A stretch of DNA of 64,000 bases from UBA3102 sp964413055 (GTDB taxonomy: Bacteria; Bacillota; Desulfotomaculia; Desulfotomaculales; Pelotomaculaceae), in contig CAYPRB010000002.1 in the NCBI GenBank assembly GCA_964413055.1, positions 269,260 to 333,259 of the forward strand. Reading direction: 5' to 3'. A model generated the notes under the pieces. The model saw only the letters and a list, made by a program, of their open reading frames with translations, had not been told where the DNA came from and ran no database searches. This document shows positions 26,531 to 34,339 of the stretch, one piece after another. A program made the translations under genes and the position numbers. How positions within the stretch are numbered: position 1 is the first letter of the stretch; each line of letters starts with the position of its first letter.

Positions 26531-28141
26531 ATGGTTAATATAAAACCTCAAGATGTGAGCAAGCCGTCAAAACAAATGATCGGGTTGGATCATTTAATGC
26601 CTCTGCCGGCACCTTATGATCAACCCGGGATGGAACCCGGTATTAAGACTGCCGGGGATGCCTGGTGTCAGAATTACTGTGCCAGCCTGGACGGAATTAT
26701 AGGTAACGATATGCTGTTTAGGCCGAAAACCAAAACGGAAGAAGAGCAAATGGTCAGTAAATTTTTAAACGGTCTGGACAAGCTTTTTGATGAAGAAAGT
26801 AACGGCGGTTACTTGCAGCCGTTACTGCTTTCCTTTGAATATTGCGAAAAATGTAATACCTGTTCCCAAGCGTGTCATGTTTTTAAGGGTAGTGGGGAAA
26901 AAGAGATTTACCGGCCTATTTTTCGTTCGGAAGTTTTTCGCATGCTCTATAAAAAATATCGGAAGGGTGGCAGCCTTTGGAGGCGGTTTTTAGGCGGGGA
27001 CATTGAAATTAATGTCGAAACCATCATGCGCCTGGGGGAATTGGCTTACCGTTGCAGCCTTTGCCGCCGTTGTGCCCAAGTATGTCCCTTGGGGCTTGAT
27101 AACGGGTTGCTGGCCCGGGAGATCAGAAAATTATTCAGTCAGGAAATGAATATGGCGCCGCAGCTGCTCCATGAAAAAGGCAGTGTCCTGCAATTGAAAA
27201 CCGGTTCCAGTACGGGAATTAACCAAGCCGCATTTTTGGATATGATGGAGTTTATGGAAGAGGATATTGCCGACCGGACCGGTAAACATTACCGGATACC
27301 CATAGACAAAAAAGGCGCGGACATACTTTTAATTCATAATGCTGGTGAATTTATTTCCTGGCCGGATGGTCCCGCAGCTTTTGCAATTATTTTCGGCGAG
27401 ACCGGTCTGGATTGGACATTAAGCAGCGATATTGCCGGTTATGACTGTGTTAATTACGGGCTTTTTTATGATGACGCGCAGGCACGAAAACTTGCTTTGC
27501 ATCAATTAAAAACCGCCAGGGAGCTGGGGGTGCGCAGAATTGTTATCGGGGAGTGTGGTCATGCCCACAGGGCGGCGGCAGCAATTTCAGACCGGTTGGT
27601 TCCCGGTGGAGACAATATCCCCAAAGAAAGTTGTTTCCCGTTGCTGTGTGATTTAGTTAAAAAAAATGTATTAAAGTTAGACCCTGCAAGAAACAACTTT
27701 CCGGTAACCTTGCATGATCCCTGTAATATAACCAGGATGATGGGTATCATCCAACCCCAGCGTCAAATAATCAAAGCTGTCTGTCCGCGGTTTAAAGAAA
27801 TGACTCCCCACGGGGCTAAAAACTACTGCTGCGGTGGAGGAAGCGGTTTTGTCGTAATGAACAGCCTGAATTTCCAGGATTGGGTATGTAAGGTTTCATG
27901 CAGGATGAAATTTAAGCAGGTTCTGGAGGCGTTTCAGGGTACCGTTGAGAATAAAAATATAATTAAATATATTTGTGCCCCCTGTTCCAACTGCAAAGGA
28001 GCATTTAGAAATATGCTGGATTATTACCAGGCTACTTCCCGGTTTAACATCCGGTATGGCGGCCTGGCTGATTTGATAGTAAACGCCATGGTGGGATTTG
28101 ACCGGCCTTACCTGGAATTTTTAAATGAAGAAATTTATTGA
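26531..28141 (+). CDS. HdrD-like iron-sulfur protein
   Basis: 536 residues; ATG at 26531 chosen (AAGGGGAA upstream). Two ferredoxin-type 4Fe-4S motifs, CEKCNTCSQACHVF and CSLCRRCAQVCPLG (near residues 110 and 180), precede two cysteine-rich CCG domains: HDPCN...NYCCGGGSG and CAPCSNCKGAF. This is the plan of HdrD/DsrK/HmeD subunits, which in methanogens reduce CoM-S-S-CoB and in sulfate reducers serve menaquinol-linked thiol/disulfide or sulfite electron transfer. Partner of the preceding membrane subunit. The physiological disulfide is unknown. The stop lies 4 bp from the end of a converging gene. Confidence 0.85.
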   Translation: MVNIKPQDVSKPSKQMIGLDHLMPLPAPYDQPGMEPGIKTAGDAWCQNYCASLDGIIGNDMLFRPKTKTEEEQMVSKFLNGLDKLFDEESNGGYLQPLLLSFEYCEKCNTCSQACHVFKGSGEKEIYRPIFRSEVFRMLYKKYRKGGSLWRRFLGGDIEINVETIMRLGELAYRCSLCRRCAQVCPLGLDNGLLAREIRKLFSQEMNMAPQLLHEKGSVLQLKTGSSTGINQAAFLDMMEFMEEDIADRTGKHYRIPIDKKGADILLIHNAGEFISWPDGPAAFAIIFGETGLDWTLSSDIAGYDCVNYGLFYDDAQARKLALHQLKTARELGVRRIVIGECGHAHRAAAAISDRLVPGGDNIPKESCFPLLCDLVKKNVLKLDPARNNFPVTLHDPCNITRMMGIIQPQRQIIKAVCPRFKEMTPHGAKNYCCGGGSGFVVMNSLNFQDWVCKVSCRMKFKQVLEAFQGTVENKNIIKYICAPCSNCKGAFRNMLDYYQATSRFNIRYGGLADLIVNAMVGFDRPYLEFLNEEIY

Positions 28142-28145
28142 CCTT

Positions 28146-29270
28146 TTAATATTGGGTTTCCCGGTTTATTTTCGAGGCTGACTCTAAAATTTTGTGCAGT
28201 ATTTTTTCCCGGCGCGCGTTGATGGCATCAAAGTCCATGTACGGTACGTAATACTTCTCCATTTCGTCGTGTGTTTTTTTAGCCCGGTTGATAAATGAAA
28301 CCGCTTGTTCCATACACTGCCGGTACATGCCGCGTGCGGCCCCTTTTTCCACCAGGTAGGCCTCATTGATTACCGGGTCCACGCAGTTCATGGTGTCAAT
28401 AACGGTATCTCCCTGCTGCGGTGGGTAAATGTGGGGTTCCACATTGTTTATAATGGCCAGGCTAAGCTCATGGATTACCAAATGATCGATCAACTTCGGG
28501 TTCAGGGCACAATGAAACGCGGTAACATTGTAACCGCGCGCCAGGGCTGCTTCCATTAAACGGCGGACCAGAACGTTTTTACCGGTACCGTCGTCACCGT
28601 TGATCAGATATCGTTTGTCAAGGTTTCCCACAATGGTATTCAGGTGGCTCACCGGTCCGTCCGGAGTTATGGCGGTGGCGAAAAGCCGTCTGGCCTTCGG
28701 ATTATCGGTGAGCCGGGGTTTGCCTTCAAAAATCTCGTGGATCAATTCCAGTACCAGCCTGTCGAAAGCCCCGACATTAAAAGCGCCGCTTTCCATATAA
28801 TAGGAAGCTACTTCTTCCAGGAAGAGTTTAGCTCCCGCCAGGTAGGTGTAGGCATGCTTAAACAAGCGCCCCAGTTCTTTGTTGCGGGACAGGATTTCTT
28901 GCTTGTTCTCGCGCAGTCCCTGCTCATTCCAGTGGTCTCCGAGGTGAATGATTTCGTCCACAGCTCCGGGATTTTTCGGGTCGACCACGTGTGGGGAGGT
29001 GCCGTCCAACAGGGCGACCCGGATGGCCGGAATGACTACTCCGTCAAGGGAGCCGTTATCCGAGGAGCAGCAGTGGAATTCTATATCGTAACCTCTTTCC
29101 CTCATGGCCTTGCCTATTTTATGCATAAAGGTAGACTTGCCAACCCCCGGACCTCCTTTAATAACGAAAATATGCGTTGCGTCCGGCTCAATAATATGAT
29201 CATAAAATGAATAGAAGCCGTAGGCGGTGTTACCACCGGGAAACATTTTGATAAGTTTTCCTTTATCCAA
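28146..29270 (-). CDS. ATPase with two P-loops, unknown role
   Basis: 374 residues, TTG at 29270 behind AGGAGG. Two nucleotide-binding halves: a first Walker A GGPGVGKST near residue 40 and a second P-loop-like NGDDGTGKN near 224, each followed by similar strands (IEFHCCSSDNGSLDGVVIP in the first, VTAFHCALNPKLIDHLVIH in the second), so an internal duplication. I recognise it as a conserved Firmicute protein without assigned function, frequent in clostridial sporeformers. It converges on the Hdr-like operon with no space for a terminator. No partner gene is adjacent. Confidence 0.7.
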   Translation of the reverse strand: MDKGKLIKMFPGGNTAYGFYSFYDHIIEPDATHIFVIKGGPGVGKSTFMHKIGKAMRERGYDIEFHCCSSDNGSLDGVVIPAIRVALLDGTSPHVVDPKNPGAVDEIIHLGDHWNEQGLRENKQEILSRNKELGRLFKHAYTYLAGAKLFLEEVASYYMESGAFNVGAFDRLVLELIHEIFEGKPRLTDNPKARRLFATAITPDGPVSHLNTIVGNLDKRYLINGDDGTGKNVLVRRLMEAALARGYNVTAFHCALNPKLIDHLVIHELSLAIINNVEPHIYPPQQGDTVIDTMNCVDPVINEAYLVEKGAARGMYRQCMEQAVSFINRAKKTHDEMEKYYVPYMDFDAINARREKILHKILESASKINRETQY

Positions 29271-29489
29271 AACAACCTGCCTCCTAACACATTTATTATT
29301 TGATCCGTTTTAAAAATATAAATCTACAATATAATATATGTAGAACCGTATAATAATGTGACTACCACCGATTTAAAATATTTATTCCGGTCCCGCTGTG
29401 TTTAAAATGGTATTTACTATTTTGTCTTAACCGGGCAGGTTATTTTTTAAAAAAATTTGTCACTGAGTTATGGAGTTTTTAAATATGTG

Positions 29490-29498
29490 TGGTATACT
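29490..29498 (+). promoter_or_regulatory. extended -10 promoter of glnA
   Basis: TGGTATACT (extended -10) with TATAAT overlapping just behind at 29498-29503 and no clear -35. A start near 29505-29510 puts the first leader hairpin at the RNA 5' end. Confidence 0.5.
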
Positions 29499-29515
29499 AT
29501 AATAAGCTAATAGCC

Positions 29516-29602
29516 AGGGTGCAATGATGTACCTTAACTAAAAAAGGCAATGAGGCCTGATGTACGGGTTAGGTTAAAATATCCGTACATAGGCCTTTTT
29601 TC
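29516..29602 (+). promoter_or_regulatory. ANTAR-type antiterminator leader of glnA
   Basis: Two tandem hairpins with six-base loops: P1 29516-29535 (AGGGTGC / GTACCTT around loop AATGAT) and P2 29545-29558 (AGGC / GCCT around loop AATGAG). Both loops have A at position 1 and G at position 4, the pattern bound by ANTAR-domain antiterminators. P2 overlaps the 5' side of a strong terminator (AGGCCT plus TGTACGG pairing with CCGTACA and AGGCCT, then T7, ending 29602). Stabilised P2 would block the terminator and allow glnA transcription. Confidence 0.7.
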
Positions 29603-29636
29603 TTAGGACCTGGTTGAAATGAAAGAGGTGGGGTTG

Positions 29637-30968
29637 ATGGGTAAGCTTACCAACGAAGAGGTTCGTAAACTTGCCAAGGAGTTGGGGGTTAAGTTTGTCC
29701 GGCTTCAATTCACCGACATTTTCGGTATCCTGAAAAATGTCGCTATTACAGTGGAGCAGTTAGACAAGGCTTTGGACGGCGAATTGATGTTTGACGGATC
29801 TTCGATTGAAGGCTTTGTACGTATTGAAGAATCGGATATGTACCTGCGGCCGGACCCTTCCACTTTTGTGGTTTTCCCCTGGAAACCCAGAGAAGGTGCT
29901 GTAGCAAGGTTGATTTGTGATATCTACAATTCTGACGGCACTCCCTTTGAGGGCGACCCCCGCTACGTTTTGCGCCGGGCCGTCGGGGAAGCGGCCGATA
30001 TGGGATATACTATGAATGTAGGCCCGGAAGCTGAATTTTTCCTTTTCCATGTTGATAATGACGGCAGGCCCACCACTGTTACCCATGACCGGGCGGGTTA
30101 TTTCGATCTTACCCCGGTGGACCTGGGAGAAAATGCCCGGCGCGACATGGTATTGACCCTGGAAGACATGGGCTTTGAAATAGAGGCTTCCCACCACGAA
30201 GTGGCGCCGGGCCAGCACGAGATTGATTTTAAATATTCCGATGCCCTGGACGTTGCCGACAAGATTGTCACCTTTAAATTTGTGGTTCGAACCATAGCGC
30301 AACGACACGGCTTACACGCGACGTTTATGCCCAAACCTATTTTCGGCATTGCCGGTTCCGGCATGCATTTAAATCAATCGTTGATGAAAAACGGGGAGAA
30401 CGCATTTTATGCCCCTGACGCGGTAGACGGCCTCAGTAATGATTGTCTTTACTACGTAGGCGGCCTGATGAATCATGCCGCTGCCATAACCGCGGTGATC
30501 AATCCCACGGTGAATTCATACAAACGGTTGGTTTCGGGCTATGAAGCTCCGGTGTACATCGCCTGGTCCGCGCAAAACCGGAGCCCGTTAATCAGGGTCC
30601 CGGCCAAAAAAGGAATGTCCACGCGGATTGAGTTACGGAGTCCCGACCCGGCCTGCAACCCGTACCTGGCTCTGGCGGCGTGTCTCAAGGCCGGTTTAGA
30701 CGGGATTAAAAACCGGGTTATGCCGCCTGCTCCGTGCAACCGTAATATTTATACCATGACGACGGAAGAGAGAAAGCAGCTGGGAATAGGGAACCTGCCG
30801 GAAAGCCTGCACGAGGCCGTTCGGGAACTCAAAAAAGACCGGTTGGTGCAGGAAGCTTTGGGCGGGCACGTGTTTAACCGGTTTATTGAAGCCAAGCAGA
30901 TCGAGTGGGACCGTTACCGGGTTCAGGTTCATCCCTGGGAAATCGAGGAGTACCTGACCAAGTTTTAA
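29637..30968 (+). CDS. glnA: glutamine synthetase, type I
   Basis: 443 residues; ATG at 29637 has AGAGGTGGGG at proper distance, whereas ATG 29619 has none. Makes glutamine from glutamate, ammonia and ATP. Signatures: FDGSSIEGF, NVGPEAEFFLF, the ATP region HEVAPGQHEID, HATFMPKPIFGIAGSGMHLNQSL, and NRSPLIRVP. It belongs to the shorter Firmicute type; the region around residue 390 lacks the adenylylation-site Tyr context of enterobacterial enzymes, so control is probably by feedback and transcription. Here transcription appears gated by the ANTAR-type leader. No GlnR gene lies nearby. Confidence 0.96.
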   Translation: MGKLTNEEVRKLAKELGVKFVRLQFTDIFGILKNVAITVEQLDKALDGELMFDGSSIEGFVRIEESDMYLRPDPSTFVVFPWKPREGAVARLICDIYNSDGTPFEGDPRYVLRRAVGEAADMGYTMNVGPEAEFFLFHVDNDGRPTTVTHDRAGYFDLTPVDLGENARRDMVLTLEDMGFEIEASHHEVAPGQHEIDFKYSDALDVADKIVTFKFVVRTIAQRHGLHATFMPKPIFGIAGSGMHLNQSLMKNGENAFYAPDAVDGLSNDCLYYVGGLMNHAAAITAVINPTVNSYKRLVSGYEAPVYIAWSAQNRSPLIRVPAKKGMSTRIELRSPDPACNPYLALAACLKAGLDGIKNRVMPPAPCNRNIYTMTTEERKQLGIGNLPESLHEAVRELKKDRLVQEALGGHVFNRFIEAKQIEWDRYRVQVHPWEIEEYLTKF

Positions 30969-30995
30969 ACCGGGTTCGAATTTTATTTAAATAAC

Positions 30996-31090
30996 GGGTA
31001 CAATTTTGTATCCAGGCAGAGTTTGGCAACGAGGCCTCAACTACAGTGCGCGCTGTCTTGCGTGCATTGTAGTGAGGCCTTTTTATTTTT
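30996..31090 (+). promoter_or_regulatory. second ANTAR-like leader element
   Basis: P1 30996-31013 (GGGTAC / GTATCC, loop AATTTT) and P2 31020-31042 (GGC / GCC around loop AACGAG, extended by AGTT / AACT across an internal loop). P2's 3' arm also starts the terminator AGGCCTCAACTACA...TGTAGTGAGGCCT followed by T-rich DNA to 31090. The layout copies the glnA leader; P1's loop has T instead of G at position 4. It sits after glnA and before ilvN, so it either ends glnA or gates ilvN. Confidence 0.5.
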
Positions 31091-31218
31091 GCTTGTATAG
31101 TATTGCAGCGGACAAATTTGCTTTTACTGCGTGATAGGGTCGAATTTTTATTTTACAGTGTAGTAGAGTGTTTTTTATGATAAAATTTAAAGAAACCTGA
31201 TTGGTAGGGGGTTAAATT

Positions 31219-31740
31219 GTGAAAAACACGCTTGCGGTACTGGTGGTCAATAAACCGGGCGTATTGGCGCGTATATCCGGACTTTTGAGCCGGAGGGTTT
31301 TTAATATTGAAAGTATTGCTGCCGGATATACCGAAGAACCGGACATAACGCGCATCACTCTGGTGGTAAAGGGAGACACCTATGCCCTGGAACAGGTTAT
31401 GAAGCAACTTTCAAAGCTAGTTGACGTAATTAAAATTGTGGAACTCAAGATTCAAGATTCATTGGAGCGGGAATTGGCACTGATCAAAGTAAAAGCCGAT
31501 TCAAACCGGAGATCGGATATCGTAAACCTGGTTTCGGTATTCAGGGCAAACATTATTGATGTCAATAAAGAAACCATGGTCATAGAGATTTTGGGAGATG
31601 AAAAGAAAGTCAATGCTTTTTGTGCCGTTCTGGAGGATTATGGCATTGTCGAAATGGTACGCACTGGAAAGGTAGCTCTTTCGCGGGGTCCGGGTGCGGT
31701 GAAACATGTTTCCAGCAATCACAGTGAGCAGAAAGAATAA
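31219..31740 (+). CDS. ilvN: acetolactate synthase regulatory subunit
   Basis: 173 residues, GTG behind GGTAGGGGG. Regulatory subunit of acetohydroxyacid synthase for branched-chain amino acids. The N-terminal ACT domain (LAVLVVNKPGVLARISGLLSR split across residues 3-25, then FNIESIAAG) binds valine, and the C-terminal part (about 80-160) has the family's second ACT-like fold (IDVNKETMVIEILG). Normal length. The catalytic ilvB is not adjacent, so this is an orphan copy or the subunit is encoded apart from it. It lies 130 bp behind a terminator that resembles the glnA leader. Confidence 0.9.
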   Translation: MKNTLAVLVVNKPGVLARISGLLSRRVFNIESIAAGYTEEPDITRITLVVKGDTYALEQVMKQLSKLVDVIKIVELKIQDSLERELALIKVKADSNRRSDIVNLVSVFRANIIDVNKETMVIEILGDEKKVNAFCAVLEDYGIVEMVRTGKVALSRGPGAVKHVSSNHSEQKE

Positions 31741-31782
31741 CTGTTATTCGATAGTTATATATTATTAGTAAATCATTTGTTA

Positions 31783-31813
31783 TTGACATAAAAGAAGCAA
31801 TCAGGTATATAAT
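31783..31813 (+). promoter_or_regulatory. promoter of the mazEF-type pair
   Basis: TTGACA (31783-31788) with TATATA at 17 bp (31806-31811) or TATAAT at 19 bp (31808-31813). About 45 bp before the antitoxin start. Confidence 0.6.
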
Positions 31814-31853
31814 TAAAGGTGTAAGGATGATAATCCATAAAGGGGGACCATTA

Positions 31854-32129
31854 ATGTCCCAGGTGAAGAGGATCATGATCAGCCTTCCGCACGCCCTTTT
31901 AGAAGAAGTAGATGGGATAGCTGCTGTAGAGCAGCTAAACAGGAGTGAATTTATCAGGGAAGCCATGAAACTTTATATCGCTGAGCGCAAGAGAAGGCTT
32001 TTAAGAGAGCAAATGAAAAAAGGTTATCTCGAAATGGCCAAGATAAACCTGGACCTTGCAGTAGAGCATCACCGCCTGGAAACAGAAGTAATGCATATTT
32101 ATGACAAACCCGTTTCGGAGGTAAAGTAG
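31854..32129 (+). CDS. ndoAI: ribbon-helix-helix antitoxin (NdoAI/MazE type)
   Basis: 91 residues; ATG at 31854 has AAGGGGG behind it, so an upstream ATG is rejected. The N-terminal ribbon-helix-helix DNA-binding domain (RIMISLPHALLEEVDG, EFIREAMKLYI) is followed by an extended acidic C-terminal tail that in this family wraps the toxin. Antitoxin to the MazF-type nuclease encoded 1 nt downstream, and probable repressor of its own promoter at 31783. In many Firmicutes the pair sits upstream of sigma-B genes or after alr; here alr is 8 kb away. Confidence 0.92.
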   Translation: MSQVKRIMISLPHALLEEVDGIAAVEQLNRSEFIREAMKLYIAERKRRLLREQMKKGYLEMAKINLDLAVEHHRLETEVMHIYDKPVSEVK

Positions 32130-32130
32130 C

Positions 32131-32481
32131 ATGGCAATCCGCCGGGGGGATGTGTTTTATGCCGACCTCAGCCCTGTGATCGGCTCCGAACAGGGGGGTA
32201 CCAGACCGGTACTTATTATTCAGAATGAGATTGGTAACCAGTACAGTCCGACCACCATAGTTGCGGCGATAACTTCCCAGATTGATAAGCCCAGGTTGCC
32301 CACCCATATAGCAATGCTGGCAAGCCCTGGCGGTTTGGAAAAAAATTCGGTAATTCTTTTGGAGCAGATCAGGACTATTGACAAGAGCAGGCTTATGGAA
32401 AAGGTAACTACTCTTGACGTTGAAATGATGACCAAGGTGAATCAGGCCATAGAAATAAGTCTGGGACTGATGGAACTGTAA
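32131..32481 (+). CDS. ndoA: MazF-type mRNA endoribonuclease toxin
   Basis: 116 residues. Sequence-specific RNase of the PemK/MazF family: GDVFYADLSPVIGSEQGG, RPVLIIQNEIGN with the catalytic Arg region, and TTIVAAITSQ with the Ser/Thr. Very close in pattern to Bacillus NdoA (EndoA), which cuts UACAU. Length normal. Starts 1 nt after the antitoxin stop, translationally coupled. The pair seems intact, part of the core chromosome rather than the island. Confidence 0.95.
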   Translation: MAIRRGDVFYADLSPVIGSEQGGTRPVLIIQNEIGNQYSPTTIVAAITSQIDKPRLPTHIAMLASPGGLEKNSVILLEQIRTIDKSRLMEKVTTLDVEMMTKVNQAIEISLGLMEL

Positions 32482-32556
32482 AAGTTTACTAACAGATTAT
32501 TGCAAACATACCGGTATGTCATTTACCGGTAATTTTATTTTTTGAAGAGGAGAGCT

Positions 32557-33687
32557 GTGAAAATGCTTGCCATTACCGGAGGTAAAGTTCTTACCATGGC
32601 CGGACCGCCGCTCACAAAAGGAACCGTTCTGGTGGACCGGGGTAAAATTAAGGGGGTTTATCCGGGGGAAGTAGTACCGCCGGGAGTGAAAGTCGTGGAA
32701 GCTACAGATAAGGTGGTCATGCCGGGCTTGATTGACGCTCATAGTCACCTGGGGATCATAGAAGAAATTTACCGGGAAGAAGGGGACGACAGTAATGAAA
32801 TAACCGACCCGGTTACGCCGCACCTCCGGGCTATAGATGCTGTAAACCCGGCTGACACCGGTTTTAGGGACGCGCTGGCCGCAGGGGTAACTACCGTGGT
32901 GACCGGTCCGGGCAGTGCCAATATTGTCGGCGGAGAAATGATGGTTTTGAAAACCTGCGGCACTGTAGTTGACGAAATGGTGGTGCGTTTTCCCGCGGGT
33001 ATGAAGGCTGCTTTGGGTGAAAATCCTAAATATAATTACGGAAAGAATAAAAAAACTCCCGTAACTCGTATGGCTTCCGCAGCAATCTTACGTGAAGCCC
33101 TGGTTGACGCCCGGAATTATTTAAAAAAGGATTCACCCGAGCGGAATTTAAAACTGGAAGCCCTGGGCAGGGTGTTAAAGGGCGAGATGCCTCTGCGGGT
33201 GCATGCCCATCGCGCCGACGACATTATGACCGCTATTCGTATTGGGGAAGAGTTTGGGATACGGCTTATTATCGAACACTGTACCGAAGGCGGTTTGGTA
33301 GCCGACCGGTTGGCCGCCAGGGGGATACCAGTGATTATCGGCCCGGTAATCACCAACCGGGCCAAAGTAGAGTTGCGGGGAGTATCGCTGGAAACAGCCA
33401 AGGTGCTGGCCGGAGCGGGGGTAAAATTTGCCATCATGACTGACCATCCGGTGGTACCGGTGCAGTACTTGGCGGTATCGGCGGCACTAGCCGTGAAAGG
33501 TGGTTTATCCGTCGAAAATGCATTGCGTGCGATCACCATTGATGCCGCCGGTATTTTGGACTTGGAAGAGCGGTTGGGTAGTATCGAACCGGGTAAGGAT
33601 GCCGACCTGGTAATTTTGGACCGGCATCCTTTAGAACTTTTGTCCCGGGTGGAACAGGTCTACATTAACGGGAGAAAAGTTTTTTAA
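32557..33687 (+). CDS. amidohydrolase, imidazolonepropionase-like
   Basis: About 376 residues; GTG at 32557 is preferred (AGAGGAGAG upstream). Amidohydrolase-superfamily TIM barrel: metal-binding VMPGLIDAHSHLG (about residue 55), LRVHAHRADDIMTAIRI, LIIEHCTEGG, and TDHPVVPVQYL with the final Asp, then the small beta domain GSIEPGKDADLVI. The pattern is that of the hydantoinase/imidazolonepropionase branch often called prolidase- or dihydroorotase-like in clostridia. Substrate not decidable. Stands alone between mazEF and spo0F. Confidence 0.85.
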   Translation: MKMLAITGGKVLTMAGPPLTKGTVLVDRGKIKGVYPGEVVPPGVKVVEATDKVVMPGLIDAHSHLGIIEEIYREEGDDSNEITDPVTPHLRAIDAVNPADTGFRDALAAGVTTVVTGPGSANIVGGEMMVLKTCGTVVDEMVVRFPAGMKAALGENPKYNYGKNKKTPVTRMASAAILREALVDARNYLKKDSPERNLKLEALGRVLKGEMPLRVHAHRADDIMTAIRIGEEFGIRLIIEHCTEGGLVADRLAARGIPVIIGPVITNRAKVELRGVSLETAKVLAGAGVKFAIMTDHPVVPVQYLAVSAALAVKGGLSVENALRAITIDAAGILDLEERLGSIEPGKDADLVILDRHPLELLSRVEQVYINGRKVF

Positions 33688-33720
33688 CAGATGGGACGTG
33701 ACAAAATAATTAATTAAAAA

Positions 33721-33745
33721 AAGGATCTTGTATAGACATGTCGAA
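33721..33745 (+). promoter_or_regulatory. Spo0A box and possible sigma-H promoter of spo0F
   Basis: TGTCGAA at 33739-33745 is a perfect 0A box. AAGGATCTT from 33721 with CGAAAT 13 bp later resembles a sigma-H promoter. spo0F of Bacillus has both types of control; here this is inference from sequence likeness. Confidence 0.45.
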
Positions 33746-33812
33746 ATAAAATATCGTGGTAATATTAAACTTATTTGTTAACACATGTTATATTATGTCG
33801 GAGGGTGACGAA

Positions 33813-34226
33813 ATGAAAGATGGTCCATTGAAAATTCTTATAGTTGACGATCAGGCCGGGGTACGGTATTTGTTGAAAATTATCATGGAAGAAGCCGGTC
33901 ACATGGTTTATACTGCGCAAAACGGTCTGGAAGCTGTTTCATCAGCGGCGGCAAACCGTCCGGACCTGATTTTTATGGACGTAAAAATGCCGCTAATGGG
34001 TGGTCTGGAGGCCCTGGACCGGATTAAAACTCAGATGTCTGAAATTGACGTGATCATTATGACCGCTTACCCTTCGGAGGATATTGTTAATCAGGCTAAA
34101 GAAATGGGTGCCTTGTGCTGTATTACCAAACCCTTTGATGTGGAAATAATTAAAGAACTTTTGGGTAAGTACCGTTGGGGCCTGGAAAATATTAACAACA
34201 TCGCTGTGTTCGATTATGTTTGTTAA
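33813..34226 (+). CDS. spo0F: Spo0F-type response regulator
   Basis: 137 residues; ATG at 33813 has GGAGGGTG. A single receiver domain with no output domain: acidic pocket ILIVDDQAG, phospho-Asp in LIFMDVKMP, Thr in IIMTAYP, Lys in CITKPFD. This is the plan of the phosphorelay intermediate Spo0F, which moves phosphate from sporulation kinases toward Spo0A. A short C-terminal extension follows. Clostridia often lack a full relay, so a chemotaxis CheY or orphan receiver is the alternative, but the 0A box upstream supports the sporulation role. Confidence 0.75.
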   Translation: MKDGPLKILIVDDQAGVRYLLKIIMEEAGHMVYTAQNGLEAVSSAAANRPDLIFMDVKMPLMGGLEALDRIKTQMSEIDVIIMTAYPSEDIVNQAKEMGALCCITKPFDVEIIKELLGKYRWGLENINNIAVFDYVC

Positions 34227-34239
34227 ATAGTTTTTTATT

Positions 34240-34266
34240 CCCTCAAAATAAAGAGGGTTTTTTTGT
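34240..34266 (+). terminator. terminator after spo0F
   Basis: CCCTC / GAGGG stem with AAAATAAA loop and a T run. Confidence 0.75.
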
Positions 34267-34339
34267 TTTTCCGAGAAATTATGTTATTTTATTAGTAAAG
34301 TTTAACGTCAAATAAATCATGCGCCGGGAGTGTTAGTAA

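Noticed and set aside
28644..29210. 188-residue + strand frame
   Set aside because: Fully antisense to the two-P-loop ATPase; no start signals.
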